64,000 bases of DNA from Sodalis praecaptivus (GTDB lineage Bacteria > Pseudomonadota > Gammaproteobacteria > Enterobacterales > Enterobacteriaceae), in NCBI RefSeq assembly GCF_000517425.1, contig NZ_CP006569.1, positions 1 through 64,000 of the forward strand, given 5' to 3'. A model generated the notes under the pieces. That model searched no databases. It saw nothing but the letters and a program-made list of their open reading frames with translations, and was not told the origin of the DNA. The translations under genes and the position numbers were made by a program. Shown piece after piece: positions 15,592-24,874 of this stretch. Positions within the stretch are counted from its first letter, which is position 1. Each line of letters begins with the position of its first letter.

Positions 15592-16632
15592 ATGAAACTG
15601 ATTCGTACCACCCTTGCCGGTATGGTTGCAGCCTCTTTCACTCTGGCGGCGATGCCCGCTTTTGCCGCGGCCAGCCTAACCGGTGCAGGTGCGACCTTTC
15701 CGGCGCCGGTTTACGCTAAATGGGCAGATTCCTATCAAAAATCCACCGGCGTAAAAGTCAATTATCAAGGCATCGGTTCCTCCGGCGGCGTAAAACAAAT
15801 CATCGCTAATACCGTCGATTTCGGCGCATCTGACGCGCCGCTGAGCGATGAACAGCTTAATAAAGACGGCCTGTTCCAATTTCCCACCGTCATCGGCGGC
15901 GTTGTGCTGGCGATTAATGTGCCGGGCGTGAAGAGCGGCGAGCTGACGCTGGACGGGAAAACGCTGGGTGACATCTTTCTCGGTCAAATCAAAAAATGGA
16001 ACGACCCGGCGATAACCAAACTCAACCCGGGGCTGAAACTGCCGGATCAGGCGATTGCGGTGGTGCGCCGCGCCGATGGTTCGGGCACCTCGTTCGTTTT
16101 CACCAGCTATCTCTCCAAGGTGAATCCTGATTGGAAAGGGAAAATCGGCGCCGGCTCGACGGTTAATTGGCCGGTAGGATTGGGTGGCAAAGGCAACGAC
16201 GGCGTGGCCGCTTTTGTACAGCGTTTACCCGGCGCCATCGGCTATGTGGAATATGCCTACGCCAAACAAAACCATCTCGCCTACACCAAATTGATCACCG
16301 CCGACGGCAAGCCGGTATCGCCCACCGAGCAAAACTTCAGCGCGGCGGCTAAAGGCGCCGATTGGGAAAGCTCCTTCGCCCAGGACTTGACCAATCAGCC
16401 GGGGAACGACGCATGGCCGATTACCTCCACCACCTTCATTTTGCTGCACAAACAACAAAATCGTCCCGAGCAAGGAAAAGAAGTGCTGAAATTCTTTGAC
16501 TGGGCCTATAGCCACGGTGCGCAACAGGCCAGCGAACTGGACTATGCGGCACTGCCTGATACGGTCACTACCCGCATCCGCGCGGCGTGGAAAACCGAGC
16601 TGAAAGGCAGCGACGGCAAGGCCATTTGGTAA
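15592..16632 (+). CDS. pstS: phosphate ABC transporter periplasmic binding protein
   Basis: High-affinity phosphate-binding protein that delivers phosphate to PstCAB. A cleavable signal peptide ends at about residue 25 (AAMPAFAAA), followed by the mature start [17 protein letters not shown]. It has 346 residues, equal to E. coli. Phosphate-contact segments [11 protein letters not shown] and [11 protein letters not shown] are present. The ribosome binding site CAGGAGGGA is strong, and Pho boxes lie upstream. Confidence 0.98.
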   Translation: MKLIRTTLAGMVAASFTLAAMPAFAAASLTGAGATFPAPVYAKWADSYQKSTGVKVNYQGIGSSGGVKQIIANTVDFGASDAPLSDEQLNKDGLFQFPTVIGGVVLAINVPGVKSGELTLDGKTLGDIFLGQIKKWNDPAITKLNPGLKLPDQAIAVVRRADGSGTSFVFTSYLSKVNPDWKGKIGAGSTVNWPVGLGGKGNDGVAAFVQRLPGAIGYVEYAYAKQNHLAYTKLITADGKPVSPTEQNFSAAAKGADWESSFAQDLTNQPGNDAWPITSTTFILLHKQQNRPEQGKEVLKFFDWAYSHGAQQASELDYAALPDTVTTRIRAAWKTELKGSDGKAIW

Positions 16633-16678
16633 CGGCGTTTCCTCTCCTGCGGGAGAATCATCCTGATGTGAGCAAGCT

Positions 16679-17638
16679 ATGGCGGAAATGAAAGCGGTGA
16701 CACGCGCGCCGGGTAAACGGGGCGATCTGATATTCGGAACGCTGGTACGCGCGGCGGCGCTGGTCACGTTACTGCTGTTGGGCGGTATTATCGTCTCGCT
16801 GGTGGTCGCGTCTTTACCGAGTATGGAAAAGTTTGGCTTTTCCTTTCTGTGGACCCGTGAATGGGATGCGCCAGCGGAACGTTTTGGCGCGCTGGTGCCT
16901 ATTTACGGCACGCTGATGACCTCGTTTATCGCCTTGCTGATAGCGGTGCCGGTCAGTTTCGGCATCGCGTTGTTCCTGACCGAGCTGGCGCCCGGCTGGT
17001 TAAAACGCCCGCTCGGGGTGGCTATTGAGCTTCTGGCGGCCATCCCGAGTATTGTGTATGGCATGTGGGGACTGTTCGTCTTTGCCCCGCTGTTCGCCAG
17101 CTATTTCCAGCAGCCGCTGGGGGATGTGCTGTCGGCAGTCCCCTTTGTGGGCGTGCTGTTTTCCGGTCCGGCGTTTGGTATCGGCATCTTGGCGGCGGGT
17201 ATCGTGCTTGCCATTATGATTATTCCTTACATCGCCGCGGTCATGCGCGACGTGTTTGAACAAACGCCGGTGCTGATGAAAGAATCGGCATACGGCATCG
17301 GTTGCACAACGTGGGAAGTGATTTGGCACATCGTTCTGCCGTTTACCAAAAACGGGGTAATAGGCGGTGTGATGCTGGGGCTGGGACGCGCGCTGGGGGA
17401 AACCATGGCGGTGACCTTTATTATCGGCAATACCTATCAGCTTGACAGCCTGTCGCTGTTTATGCCGGGAAACAGCATCACCTCGGCACTGGCCAATGAA
17501 TTCGCCGAGGCGCAAGAAGGGTTGCACACCGCGGCGCTGATGGAATTAGGGCTTATCCTGTTCGTCATTACCTTTATTGTACTGGCCTGTTCGCGATTAA
17601 TGATAAGACGACTGGCGAAACATGAAGGGGGCAAATAA
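16679..17638 (+). CDS. pstC: phosphate ABC transporter permease PstC
   Basis: One of the two inner-membrane permease subunits of the Pst transporter. It has 319 residues, the same as E. coli, with about six membrane segments and the cytoplasmic coupling loop containing [14 protein letters not shown] and [12 protein letters not shown], which docks to PstB. It overlaps pstA by one base (TAATG), so translation is probably coupled. Met4 is a possible alternative start. Confidence 0.97.
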   Translation: MAEMKAVTRAPGKRGDLIFGTLVRAAALVTLLLLGGIIVSLVVASLPSMEKFGFSFLWTREWDAPAERFGALVPIYGTLMTSFIALLIAVPVSFGIALFLTELAPGWLKRPLGVAIELLAAIPSIVYGMWGLFVFAPLFASYFQQPLGDVLSAVPFVGVLFSGPAFGIGILAAGIVLAIMIIPYIAAVMRDVFEQTPVLMKESAYGIGCTTWEVIWHIVLPFTKNGVIGGVMLGLGRALGETMAVTFIIGNTYQLDSLSLFMPGNSITSALANEFAEAQEGLHTAALMELGLILFVITFIVLACSRLMIRRLAKHEGGK

Positions 17639-18531
17639 TGGCGACCATTGAACCGTTGGTGCGTAACGCGCCGCAGCGCGAAGCGCTACGCAAACGCCGC
17701 CAAAGCTGGCGGCGGATGAAAAACCGCATCGCGCTGTGCTTATCCTTATTGACCATGGCCTTCGGCCTATTCTGGCTGTGCTGGATCCTGATTGCGACCG
17801 TCGGCCGCGGGTTTGAAGGTATGTCGGCCGCGACCTTTTTGGAAATGACGCCGCCACCCAATACCGCCGGCGGCGGGCTGGCGAATGCGCTGGCGGGCAG
17901 CGGTTTGCTGATTTTGTGGGCAACGCTTATCGGTACCCCGCTTGGCGTGCTGGCCGGGGTCTATCTGGCGGAGTATGGCCGCCGGTCGTGGCTGGCGGAG
18001 GTGATTCGTTTCATCAACGATATCCTGCTGTCCGCGCCCTCAATCGTGATTGGTCTTTTTGTCTACAGTCTGGTGGTGACCCGGATGCAGCATTTCTCCG
18101 GCTGGGCCGGAGTGATTGCGCTGGCGCTGTTGCAGGTTCCGATCGTAATCCGCACCACCGAGAATATGATGCGCCTGGTTCCCGATACGCTGCGCGAAGC
18201 GGCTTACGCATTGGGTACCCCGAAGTGGAAAATGATTTCCGCCATCACCATGAAAGCCTCCTTGTCCGGCATTTTGACCGGGGTGCTGCTGGCGGTGGCG
18301 CGCATCGCCGGCGAAACCGCGCCGCTGTTGTTTACGTCGTTGTCCAATCAATTCTGGAGCACCGACCTAATGCAGCCTATCGCTAATCTACCGGTCACGA
18401 TTTTCAAATTTGCCATGAGTCCGTTTGTGGAATGGCAGCAGTTGGCCTGGGCCGGGGTATTGATCATTACCCTGTGCGTGCTGCTGCTGAATATTATCGC
18501 CCGGACGGTGTTTGCCAGGAAAAACCATTAA
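17638..18531 (+). CDS. pstA: phosphate ABC transporter permease PstA
   Basis: Second permease subunit of the Pst transporter. It has 297 residues, against 296 in E. coli, with six membrane segments. The coupling loop contains [15 protein letters not shown] and [13 protein letters not shown]. The first base of its ATG is the last base of the pstC stop codon. pstB follows after 38 nt. Confidence 0.97.
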   Translation: MATIEPLVRNAPQREALRKRRQSWRRMKNRIALCLSLLTMAFGLFWLCWILIATVGRGFEGMSAATFLEMTPPPNTAGGGLANALAGSGLLILWATLIGTPLGVLAGVYLAEYGRRSWLAEVIRFINDILLSAPSIVIGLFVYSLVVTRMQHFSGWAGVIALALLQVPIVIRTTENMMRLVPDTLREAAYALGTPKWKMISAITMKASLSGILTGVLLAVARIAGETAPLLFTSLSNQFWSTDLMQPIANLPVTIFKFAMSPFVEWQQLAWAGVLIITLCVLLLNIIARTVFARKNH

Positions 18532-18569
18532 GCGCCGTCGGCGGTTGTCGCCGAGGCCAGGAGAGAAGT

Positions 18570-19346
18570 ATGAACCCGATTCACCCCGCCGGTGACAGTA
18601 AGCTGCAGGTCAGGGATCTCAATTTTTATTACGGTAAATATCATGCGCTGAAAAACATCAGCCTCAATATTAAACGTAATCAGGTCACGGCGTTTATCGG
18701 GCCGTCCGGCTGCGGTAAATCTACGCTGTTGCGCACGTTCAATAAAATGTACCAGCTTTATCCCGAGCAGCGTGCGCAGGGTGAAATTATGCTCGACGGC
18801 CAAAATATTCTGGCCGATACCGGCGATGTGTCGCTGCTGCGCGCCCGGGTGGGAATGGTCTTTCAAAAGCCAACGCCCTTCCCGATGTCGATTTATGACA
18901 ATATCGCCTTCGGCGTACGGTTATTCGAGAAACTCTCGCGCGCTGAGATGGATGAACGGGTGCAATGGTCACTGACCAAGGCGGCGCTGTGGAACGAAAC
19001 GCGCGACAAGCTGCATCAAAGCGGTTATAGCCTCTCGGGAGGCCAGCAGCAGCGTCTTTGCATCGCGCGCGGTATCGCTATCCGTCCTGATGTGTTGCTG
19101 CTGGATGAGCCCTGTTCGGCGCTGGATCCGATTTCGACCGGGCGTATCGAGGAACTGATTTCCGAACTGAAAACCGACTATACGCTGGTCATCGTAACGC
19201 ATAATATGCAACAGGCGGCGCGCTGCTCCGATTACACGGCGTTTATGTACCTGGGCGAGCTGGTCGAATTTAGCGATACCGACAGTCTGTTCACCGCGCC
19301 TCAGCACAAACAGACCGAAGACTATATCACCGGCCGCTATGGTTAA
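18570..19346 (+). CDS. pstB: phosphate ABC transporter ATP-binding protein
   Basis: ATPase of the Pst transporter. It has a Walker A motif (GPSGCGKST), the ABC signature ([14 protein letters not shown]), Walker B ([12 protein letters not shown]) and the switch histidine in IVTHNMQQ. The start at 18570 is chosen because it has a GGAGAGA ribosome binding site and gives 258 residues, against 257 in E. coli. The longer frame from 18432 merely overlaps pstA. Confidence 0.97.
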   Translation: MNPIHPAGDSKLQVRDLNFYYGKYHALKNISLNIKRNQVTAFIGPSGCGKSTLLRTFNKMYQLYPEQRAQGEIMLDGQNILADTGDVSLLRARVGMVFQKPTPFPMSIYDNIAFGVRLFEKLSRAEMDERVQWSLTKAALWNETRDKLHQSGYSLSGGQQQRLCIARGIAIRPDVLLLDEPCSALDPISTGRIEELISELKTDYTLVIVTHNMQQAARCSDYTAFMYLGELVEFSDTDSLFTAPQHKQTEDYITGRYG

Positions 19347-19360
19347 TCACGGGGTACGCC

Positions 19361-20098
19361 ATGGATAATTTGAATCTTAACAAACATATTTCCGGTCAGT
19401 TCAACGCTGAATTGGAGCATATCCGCACTCAGGTTATGGCGATGGGCGGGCTGGTGGAACAGCAGTTGACCGACGCCATTAGCGCCATGCATAACCAGGA
19501 CGGAGAGCTGGCCCGGCGCGTGATCGCAGGCGATGCCAGGGTGAATATGATGGAAGTGGCGATCGACGAAGCGTGCGTGCGCATTATCGCGAAACGCCAG
19601 CCGACCGCCAGCGATCTGCGCTTGGTGATGGTTATCATCAAAACCATTTCCGAGCTGGAACGTATTGGCGATGTGGCGGATAAAATTTGCCGCACCGCAT
19701 TGGAAAAATACTCTCAGCAGCATTTACCCATGCTGGTGAGTCTGGAATCCCTGGGGCGCCACACGGTGCAGATGTTGCACGATGTGCTTGACGCTTTCGC
19801 CCGAATGGATCTCAACGAAGCGGTGCGTATTTATCGTGAAGATCACAAGGTCGACAAGGAATATGAAGGGATTGTGCGTCAGTTGATGACCTATATGATG
19901 GAAGATACCCGCACCATTCCCAGCGTATTGACCGCGCTGTTTTGCGCGCGCTCGATCGAACGAATTGGCGATCGTTGCCAAAATATCTGTGAATTTATTT
20001 TCTATTTTGTCAAAGGCCAGGATTTCCGCCATCTGGGCGGTGACGCGCTGGAAAGTTTGCTGACCGGTAAGCCGGCCGAACCGCCCGCGACGGAATAA
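19361..20098 (+). CDS. phoU: phosphate signalling regulator PhoU
   Basis: Negative regulator that links the Pst transporter to the PhoR sensor kinase so that the Pho regulon is off when phosphate is plentiful. It has 245 residues, against 241 in E. coli, all-helical, with two PhoU repeats. Metal-cluster motifs of the E-RIGD type appear twice ([13 protein letters not shown] and [13 protein letters not shown]). It is the last gene of the operon, and a GC-rich minisatellite begins 36 nt downstream. Confidence 0.97.
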   Translation: MDNLNLNKHISGQFNAELEHIRTQVMAMGGLVEQQLTDAISAMHNQDGELARRVIAGDARVNMMEVAIDEACVRIIAKRQPTASDLRLVMVIIKTISELERIGDVADKICRTALEKYSQQHLPMLVSLESLGRHTVQMLHDVLDAFARMDLNEAVRIYREDHKVDKEYEGIVRQLMTYMMEDTRTIPSVLTALFCARSIERIGDRCQNICEFIFYFVKGQDFRHLGGDALESLLTGKPAEPPATE

Positions 20099-20134
20099 AT
20101 CGCCCGTCAGCGTTTGCTGCGCCAGTGCCCCCGG

Positions 20135-20402
20135 CGCCACCGTTCTCCCAGGCGCCACCGATTCACCAAGGCGCCATCGATTTCCCCGGGGCGCCGCCGA
20201 TTTCCCCGGGGCGCCACCGATTTCCCCGGGGCGCCACCGATTTACCAAGGCGCCGCCGATTTCCCCGGGGCGCCGCCGATTTCCCCGGGGCGCCACCGAT
20301 TTCCCCGGGGCGCCGCCGATTTCCCTGGGCGCCGCCGATTTCCCTGGGTGCCGCCGATTTCCCTGGGCGCCGCCGATTTCCCTGGGCGCCGCCGATTTCC
20401 CC
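20135..20402. repeat. GC-rich minisatellite, about 15 tandem units of 19-20 bp
   Basis: Tandem copies of a unit like CGCCGCCGATTTCCCCGGGG (20 bp) fill the space between phoU and yieH. The first two-thirds are mostly 20-bp units, two of which carry ACCAAGG in place of CCCCGGGG. The last five are mostly 19-bp units ending CCCTGGG. Units embed the palindromes CCCCGGGG and GGCGCC. Because units are not multiples of three, every frame on both strands stays open through much of the array, but no gene start or family is credible. There are no spacers, so it is not a CRISPR. Confidence 0.95.
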
Positions 20403-20441
20403 GCTTCTGCCAACACCGTTGGCTGGCATTGTGCGTCGTGA

Positions 20442-21125
20442 CTACAACGAAGGCGCCGGCGCGTGCGTCAGGATCCAGCCGCGCTCGCGCCATAATGCCG
20501 GTAATTGCGCCATCGCATCGAAGCGGGTGACCAGCGGGTGATCGAGAGGCGGATTGTGCGGATCGGCGCAATAATAAAACACCGGAATGCCGGCGGCGAT
20601 ACCGGCCTGGGCGCCCGCCAGGGAATCTTCAATCAAGATGCAGCGCTCCACCGGCAATGACATTGCCGCGGCGGCATGATGGATAAGCGCCGGGTCCGGT
20701 TTCCAGCGACCCAGGGTATAACCGCTGAACAGCCGGTCGTTGAAAAAAGGCAGCAAGGATGTGAGCCCCAGCGAATGCTGCATTTTGCTGACCGGGCCGT
20801 TAGACACCACCGCGACCGGTACAATGATTTGCTCCAGCAGCGCGCGGATGCCGTTAATCGGCTCCAGGCCGAGATCAAACAGCCGCGCCACTTCCTGGCG
20901 ATATTGGCGTTCCAACACCTCGATGGGCTGCGTGAGGCCATATTGCCGCCGAATGTCGTCAAATATCTGATTCAGCTTGATACCTTTAAAGCGCTTGATG
21001 GCCTCTTCAAGGCTGATATCAATGTCATAATAGGCACATACCACGGTGTACGCTTGGCAACAGAGGGTCTCGCTGTCGACCAAGGTGCCGTCGCAATCAA
21101 ATAATACGCAGGAAATATCGGTCAT
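20442..21125 (-). CDS. yieH: HAD-superfamily phosphatase YieH (6-phosphogluconate phosphatase)
   Basis: Cytosolic HAD hydrolase of 227 residues. The nucleophile motif LFDCDGTLVDSE (Asp9 and Asp11) is at the N-terminus. A helical cap domain follows, then VVSNGPVSKMQHS, the lysine in GRWKPDPALIHHAA, and the acidic motif CILIEDSLAGAQAG. It matches E. coli YieH along its whole length, including the C-terminal block YYCADPHNPPLDHP. E. coli YieH dephosphorylates 6-phosphogluconate in vitro. The gene faces phoU across the minisatellite, and E. coli yieH also lies a little way beyond phoU. The upstream GAGGCGG supports the start. Confidence 0.9.
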   Translation of the reverse strand: MTDISCVLFDCDGTLVDSETLCCQAYTVVCAYYDIDISLEEAIKRFKGIKLNQIFDDIRRQYGLTQPIEVLERQYRQEVARLFDLGLEPINGIRALLEQIIVPVAVVSNGPVSKMQHSLGLTSLLPFFNDRLFSGYTLGRWKPDPALIHHAAAAMSLPVERCILIEDSLAGAQAGIAAGIPVFYYCADPHNPPLDHPLVTRFDAMAQLPALWRERGWILTHAPAPSL

Positions 21126-22032
21126 GGGTCCGCCTCGTAGAGGGAATGCCTCGGTATCTTGTCTTTACTTTACACTATTTGCATCGGGGCAGTGAAAGGG
21201 AAAGGAGGGGCAGAGTCACCAATAATCGGGCTTAGGATCGACCGAGGTCCGCTACGCCGCCAACGCGCGTTGGGGGGCATGGATTTGCTGGTAGCGACGA
21301 AACTGTGCCGGGGCCGGCGAGTTGTTGTAGCGCGAATATAACGTGAGAGAATAACCGAATTATATAAACTAATATTTGATGTTCAATTGATATAATGGCT
21401 TGAATTAAATGATTCCCGGATGCTCCAGACACAGGATACATCCGGGATGACACAGTACTGCAGTGGCGGAGTAATAATAGCAATTGCGGCAAGGAAGTAA
21501 ATAGAATATTCATCAAAACTTTATTTTTAAGTGTTTTTTTGAATAGTAAGGTAAATATATCTATATTAATTAATAATGGATTCGTTATTATTAATTAATC
21601 CCCATTGTTTTTTAATATCAAAATGATGAAAGTGTAATTAATCAACTTTCTAATTAATTAGATTCAATGACGCACCAAGGTTGGTTCTTTTGCGCTTCGA
21701 CGGCATATGGCCTTTGCTCGCCGAACCGCAGGCGGATATCGGTGAACAGAGACTTTACGACGCGGGTCTGGCCGCTGGCACTAAGGCAAGATATCGCCCA
21801 GGCGATGAACCCTGACGACGAAAAACTGTGGGATGCCTAAGGCTATCACGCTGAACCCTGCTCACGTTCGACGCTACATCCCCGGGATTGCGGGGCGCGA
21901 GCGTCACGATGGCTCGTGGGGCGGCAGCAGGCGTACTGACCCTGCCAACGGCTTTGACGGTCACGCCGGGGGGATTATCGGTCGCCGTCGGAGCAACGCC
22001 GCGAGGGATCGGCCGCCCGCTGCCTTTTTTGT
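21126..22032. other. gene-free region with an AT-rich island and a 13-bp inverted repeat
   Basis: No credible coding sequence is visible in these 907 bp. Positions 21340-21670 are strongly AT-rich against a GC-rich background and contain a perfect inverted repeat: 13-bp arms ATTAATTAATAAT at 21565-21577 and its complement at 21587-21599. The rest (21670-22030) is GC-rich, with short frames such as one ending in DIAQAMNPDDEKLWDA at about 21838, which may be the tail of a decayed gene that I do not recognise. Confidence 0.5.
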
Positions 22033-22467
22033 CTAGATTCCCGATTCGGTGGGCAACGCGGGCGCGGAACGATGCTGCTGGTGCCAGAGGCTGGTAATGC
22101 CGCGCTGGCCGCATTCCAGCGCCTGGTCGCGGAATGCCTCGGTGTCCAACTGAGGGCGATCCAACATCATCTCCACCGCCATTTGCAGATTGGTGCCGGC
22201 AATGACTTCATAGCCCGGATGGGCAAGGGCAATATTGGCCGCTTCCCGAAAAGGGCTTCCGCCTAGCATATCGCTTAAAAAGACCACGCCATCGCCGTCA
22301 TCACAATGGGCACAGGCGGCCGCCAGCCGCTGCCCCAGCGCCTCGGTGCTGTGTCCCTCGGGAAAATCCACCGCCATGCACAGCGTTTGCCGGCCCGCGA
22401 CCTGCTCCAGCGCCTGCAGTAGCCCGCTGGCGAAAGCGCCGTGTCCGGTAATGATCACACCCAACAT
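22033..22467 (-). CDS. agaF: mannose-family PTS EIIA component, AgaF-like
   Basis: Cytosolic PTS component that takes phosphate from HPr and passes it to the IIB protein. It has 144 residues, the length of E. coli AgaF. The phosphorylated histidine is His9 in MLGVIITGHG. The start at 22467 is chosen because of the AGGAGG upstream; a longer frame lacks support. It is the last gene of a six-gene reverse-strand cluster for a galactosamine-type sugar. Confidence 0.85.
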   Translation of the reverse strand: MLGVIITGHGAFASGLLQALEQVAGRQTLCMAVDFPEGHSTEALGQRLAAACAHCDDGDGVVFLSDMLGGSPFREAANIALAHPGYEVIAGTNLQMAVEMMLDRPQLDTEAFRDQALECGQRGITSLWHQQHRSAPALPTESGI

Positions 22468-22480
22468 AGTTCCTCCTGAC

Positions 22481-23374
22481 TTACAGCAGGCCGATGGCTT
22501 TACCGGCAACGCCGATAACGACCGTCAGTCCGATAAGCTTAACCGGCGAAAAACCGCGTTTCATTAGCCAATACACCAGCAGCGTGAAGCACAGCGGCAG
22601 CAGATTCGGCATCAGTTTATCCAGCACGTCGGTTTGCAGCGCAACGCTTGCCTTACCGGCATGCATCACCAGCGGCGTCGACAGCTGCACATACGACGCC
22701 ACCAGCGCGCCGATAACCGTCATGCCGATGATGGAGGCGGCATGGGAAATATTACGGGTGTGGGTCTTAAGCTTCGCCAGCGCGCTGGTGCCGGCGTGAT
22801 AACCGTAATGAGCCAGGCCGAAACGCAAACCAAAATGCACCACATTAAACATCAGCAGGAACACCACGGGGCCGAACAGGCTACCCGACAGCGCCAGCGA
22901 GGCGCCGACCCCTGCGCAGACCGGCAGCAGCGTCAGCCAGAATAAAGCATCGCCAATGCCGCCAAGCGGCCCCATCAGCGCGACCTTAACGGCGCGAATC
23001 GTCGAGAGGTTTTCCTTGGCGCCCTCCATTGCCAGCACCAGTCCGCTGAGGAAGGTCACGTCAAAGGGATGCACATTGATAAATTCCATGTGCATTTTCA
23101 TGGCGTTGGACAGATCCTGTTCATTACGGTGGATTTTGCGCAGCCCCGGGATCAAGGTATAAAGCCAGCCCCCGGCCTGCATACGCTCATAATTGAATGA
23201 CGCTTGCAGCAGCAGCGAGCGCCACGCCATCCGGTTGAGATCGGCGCGGGTCAGCGTGGCGGCGGGGTGATTATCAAGATAAAAATCCCTGTCCACCCGG
23301 CTAGTGGCGAGCGCCTGCGCCAGCCTCCGTTGCGAGCCGTCTTGAGCGGCCTGTGGATCGTCATGTGATACCAT
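22481..23374 (-). CDS. agaD: mannose-family PTS EIID membrane component, AgaD/AgaE-like
   Basis: Membrane component of a mannose-family PTS permease. It has 297 residues from the ATG at 23374, which follows a GGAGGA ribosome binding site. Family blocks include LLLQASFNYERMQAGGW, the GPLGGIGDALFW segment, HYGYHAGTSAL and a C-terminal membrane helix. It is somewhat longer than E. coli AgaD (263 residues) because of an N-terminal extension of about 35 residues. A 235-nt spacer separates it from the IIC gene. In E. coli the two genes are packed closely, so an insertion or decayed sequence is likely in between. Confidence 0.88.
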   Translation of the reverse strand: MVSHDDPQAAQDGSQRRLAQALATSRVDRDFYLDNHPAATLTRADLNRMAWRSLLLQASFNYERMQAGGWLYTLIPGLRKIHRNEQDLSNAMKMHMEFINVHPFDVTFLSGLVLAMEGAKENLSTIRAVKVALMGPLGGIGDALFWLTLLPVCAGVGASLALSGSLFGPVVFLLMFNVVHFGLRFGLAHYGYHAGTSALAKLKTHTRNISHAASIIGMTVIGALVASYVQLSTPLVMHAGKASVALQTDVLDKLMPNLLPLCFTLLVYWLMKRGFSPVKLIGLTVVIGVAGKAIGLL

Positions 23375-23609
23375 GGTTGTTATCCTCCGGCGTCGCGGCG
23401 GGGGGGGCCCGCCGGGCCTGTTGAACATCATAAAACGTCAAATCGTTATTAAGCCACTGTCGCATTTTGTGCGGCGTCGCCGCCCTCGTCCGTACCGATC
23501 TTCGCCGCCGGTTCGGCGCGCGGGTAACGCCGTCTGAAGCGCTATCAACCGCGCCGGGTCATGTCTGGGCCGCAGTGCCACTGAACCCCGGCGGCAATGC
23601 CCGGGCGCG

Positions 23610-24377
23610 TCAAATACCGTCCTCTCTCTCTTGTTGTGCCGCGGCCGGCGCGCCATGCCGGGCGCTGTTGAAGAAATCGATCAATGCGATGGACAGCGCG
23701 CCGAGCGCGACGGCGATAATTGGTAGCTTAAGGAACGTCACGGCGACAAATCCCAGAATGAAATACGCCACATAGTGCTGTTTCAACATGATCTTCATCA
23801 GCAGCGAAAAGCCAATGGCGGGCATCATGCCGCCGGCGACCGCCAGACCATCGAGCAGCCATTGCGGCGCGCGGGCCACCATGGCGCTGGCGGCGTCTGC
23901 GCCGAAGTACACCGGCAAAAACGCCACCACCAGATAAAACAGGAACAGCACCGTCAAGCCGAGGTAATTTATCCGTTCAATACCGCGCCAGTCGCCGCGG
24001 CTTACCAGGCGATCGCAGTGATGCATCAACGGCGAGAACAGGGTGAACAGCAGGGTAATACAGCCCTGCATGGCAATGGCGAAGGGTACCGCGATGCCGA
24101 TAGCGATTTTGGCGTCCGCGTGGGTCAGAATGGCGAAAGCGGTGCCGATGATCCCGCCTATCACCACATTTGGCGGTTGCGCACCCGCCAGTGGAACCAT
24201 TCCCATCCACACCAGCTCCAGCGTACCGCCCACCAAAAGGCCGGTATGAACGTCGCCTAAAATGAGCCCCACCAGCGGGCCTACCACTACCGGCCGGTGA
24301 AAGTGCGTCAGCCCGTTAAACATATCCACGCCGGCCAAGCCCGCCAGCAGGCCAATCAACAGCGCCTCGGTAAACAT
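23610..24377 (-). CDS. agaC: mannose-family PTS EIIC membrane component, AgaC/AgaW-like
   Basis: Membrane-embedded translocator subunit. It has 255 residues with many hydrophobic segments. The family block DMFNGLTHFHRPVVVGPLVG near the N-terminus and GGTLELVWMGMVPLAGAQPP are recognisable. It starts 14 nt after the IIB gene with a GAGGAGAGA ribosome binding site. It works with the IIA, IIB and IID proteins encoded alongside. Confidence 0.88.
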   Translation of the reverse strand: MFTEALLIGLLAGLAGVDMFNGLTHFHRPVVVGPLVGLILGDVHTGLLVGGTLELVWMGMVPLAGAQPPNVVIGGIIGTAFAILTHADAKIAIGIAVPFAIAMQGCITLLFTLFSPLMHHCDRLVSRGDWRGIERINYLGLTVLFLFYLVVAFLPVYFGADAASAMVARAPQWLLDGLAVAGGMMPAIGFSLLMKIMLKQHYVAYFILGFVAVTFLKLPIIAVALGALSIALIDFFNSARHGAPAAAQQEREDGI

Positions 24378-24391
24378 AATCTCTCCTCTCG

Positions 24392-24874
24392 TCAGTCCAA
24401 TAGCCGGTCAACCGGCTCGCCGCTTTCGTCCGGTACGCGCCGGATCTCGCATTGCACGCCCAGGCGCGTCAGCTCGCGAAACGCCGCAATATCGTCATCG
24501 TCCACCGAAACGGTTTTATGAATCTGCCGTTTGCCTTCGGCAAAATGCATGTTGCCAACATTGACCGCGCTTATCGGCACGTCGCCGCGCACCAGAGTCA
24601 GTACGTCTTGCGGTGTTTTGCAGACGATGAAAATGCGCTGACGCGGCGCGGCGCGATGAATAACGTCAATTGTTTTTTGCAGAGTGAAATAGCGGGTTTC
24701 CACGCCCGGCGATACCACCATATCCATTAGGCTTTGCTGCACCGGATCGCTGGCGGCCTGATCGTTGGCCACCAGTAATAAATTCGCGCTCAGGGAATTG
24801 GCCCAGGTCACGCCCACTTGGCCGTGTACCAGACGGTTATCAATCCGGGTCAGTAAAATATTCGGCGTGGTCAT
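24392..24874 (-). CDS. agaV: mannose-family PTS EIIB component, AgaV/AgaB-like
   Basis: Cytosolic PTS component that phosphorylates the incoming sugar. It has 160 residues. The active histidine is His17 in RIDNRLVHGQVGV. It resembles E. coli AgaV (N-acetylgalactosamine-specific) in LLVANDQAASDPVQQSLMDM and NVGNMHFAEGKRQI. Its ATG overlaps the agaS stop codon (ATGA) and is preceded by AGGAGG. Confidence 0.88.
   Translation of the reverse strand: MTTPNILLTRIDNRLVHGQVGVTWANSLSANLLLVANDQAASDPVQQSLMDMVVSPGVETRYFTLQKTIDVIHRAAPRQRIFIVCKTPQDVLTLVRGDVPISAVNVGNMHFAEGKRQIHKTVSVDDDDIAAFRELTRLGVQCEIRRVPDESGEPVDRLLD

Noticed and set aside
18432-18569. 46-residue N-terminal extension of pstB
   Set aside because: It overlaps pstA in another frame; the internal ATG at 18570 has a ribosome binding site and gives the normal PstB length.
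20114-20541. Overlapping frames of about 90-230 residues on both strands through the minisatellite
   Set aside because: Repeat units of 19-20 bp keep all frames open and give the same Pro/Gly/Arg peptides; no start signal or domain, so not genes.
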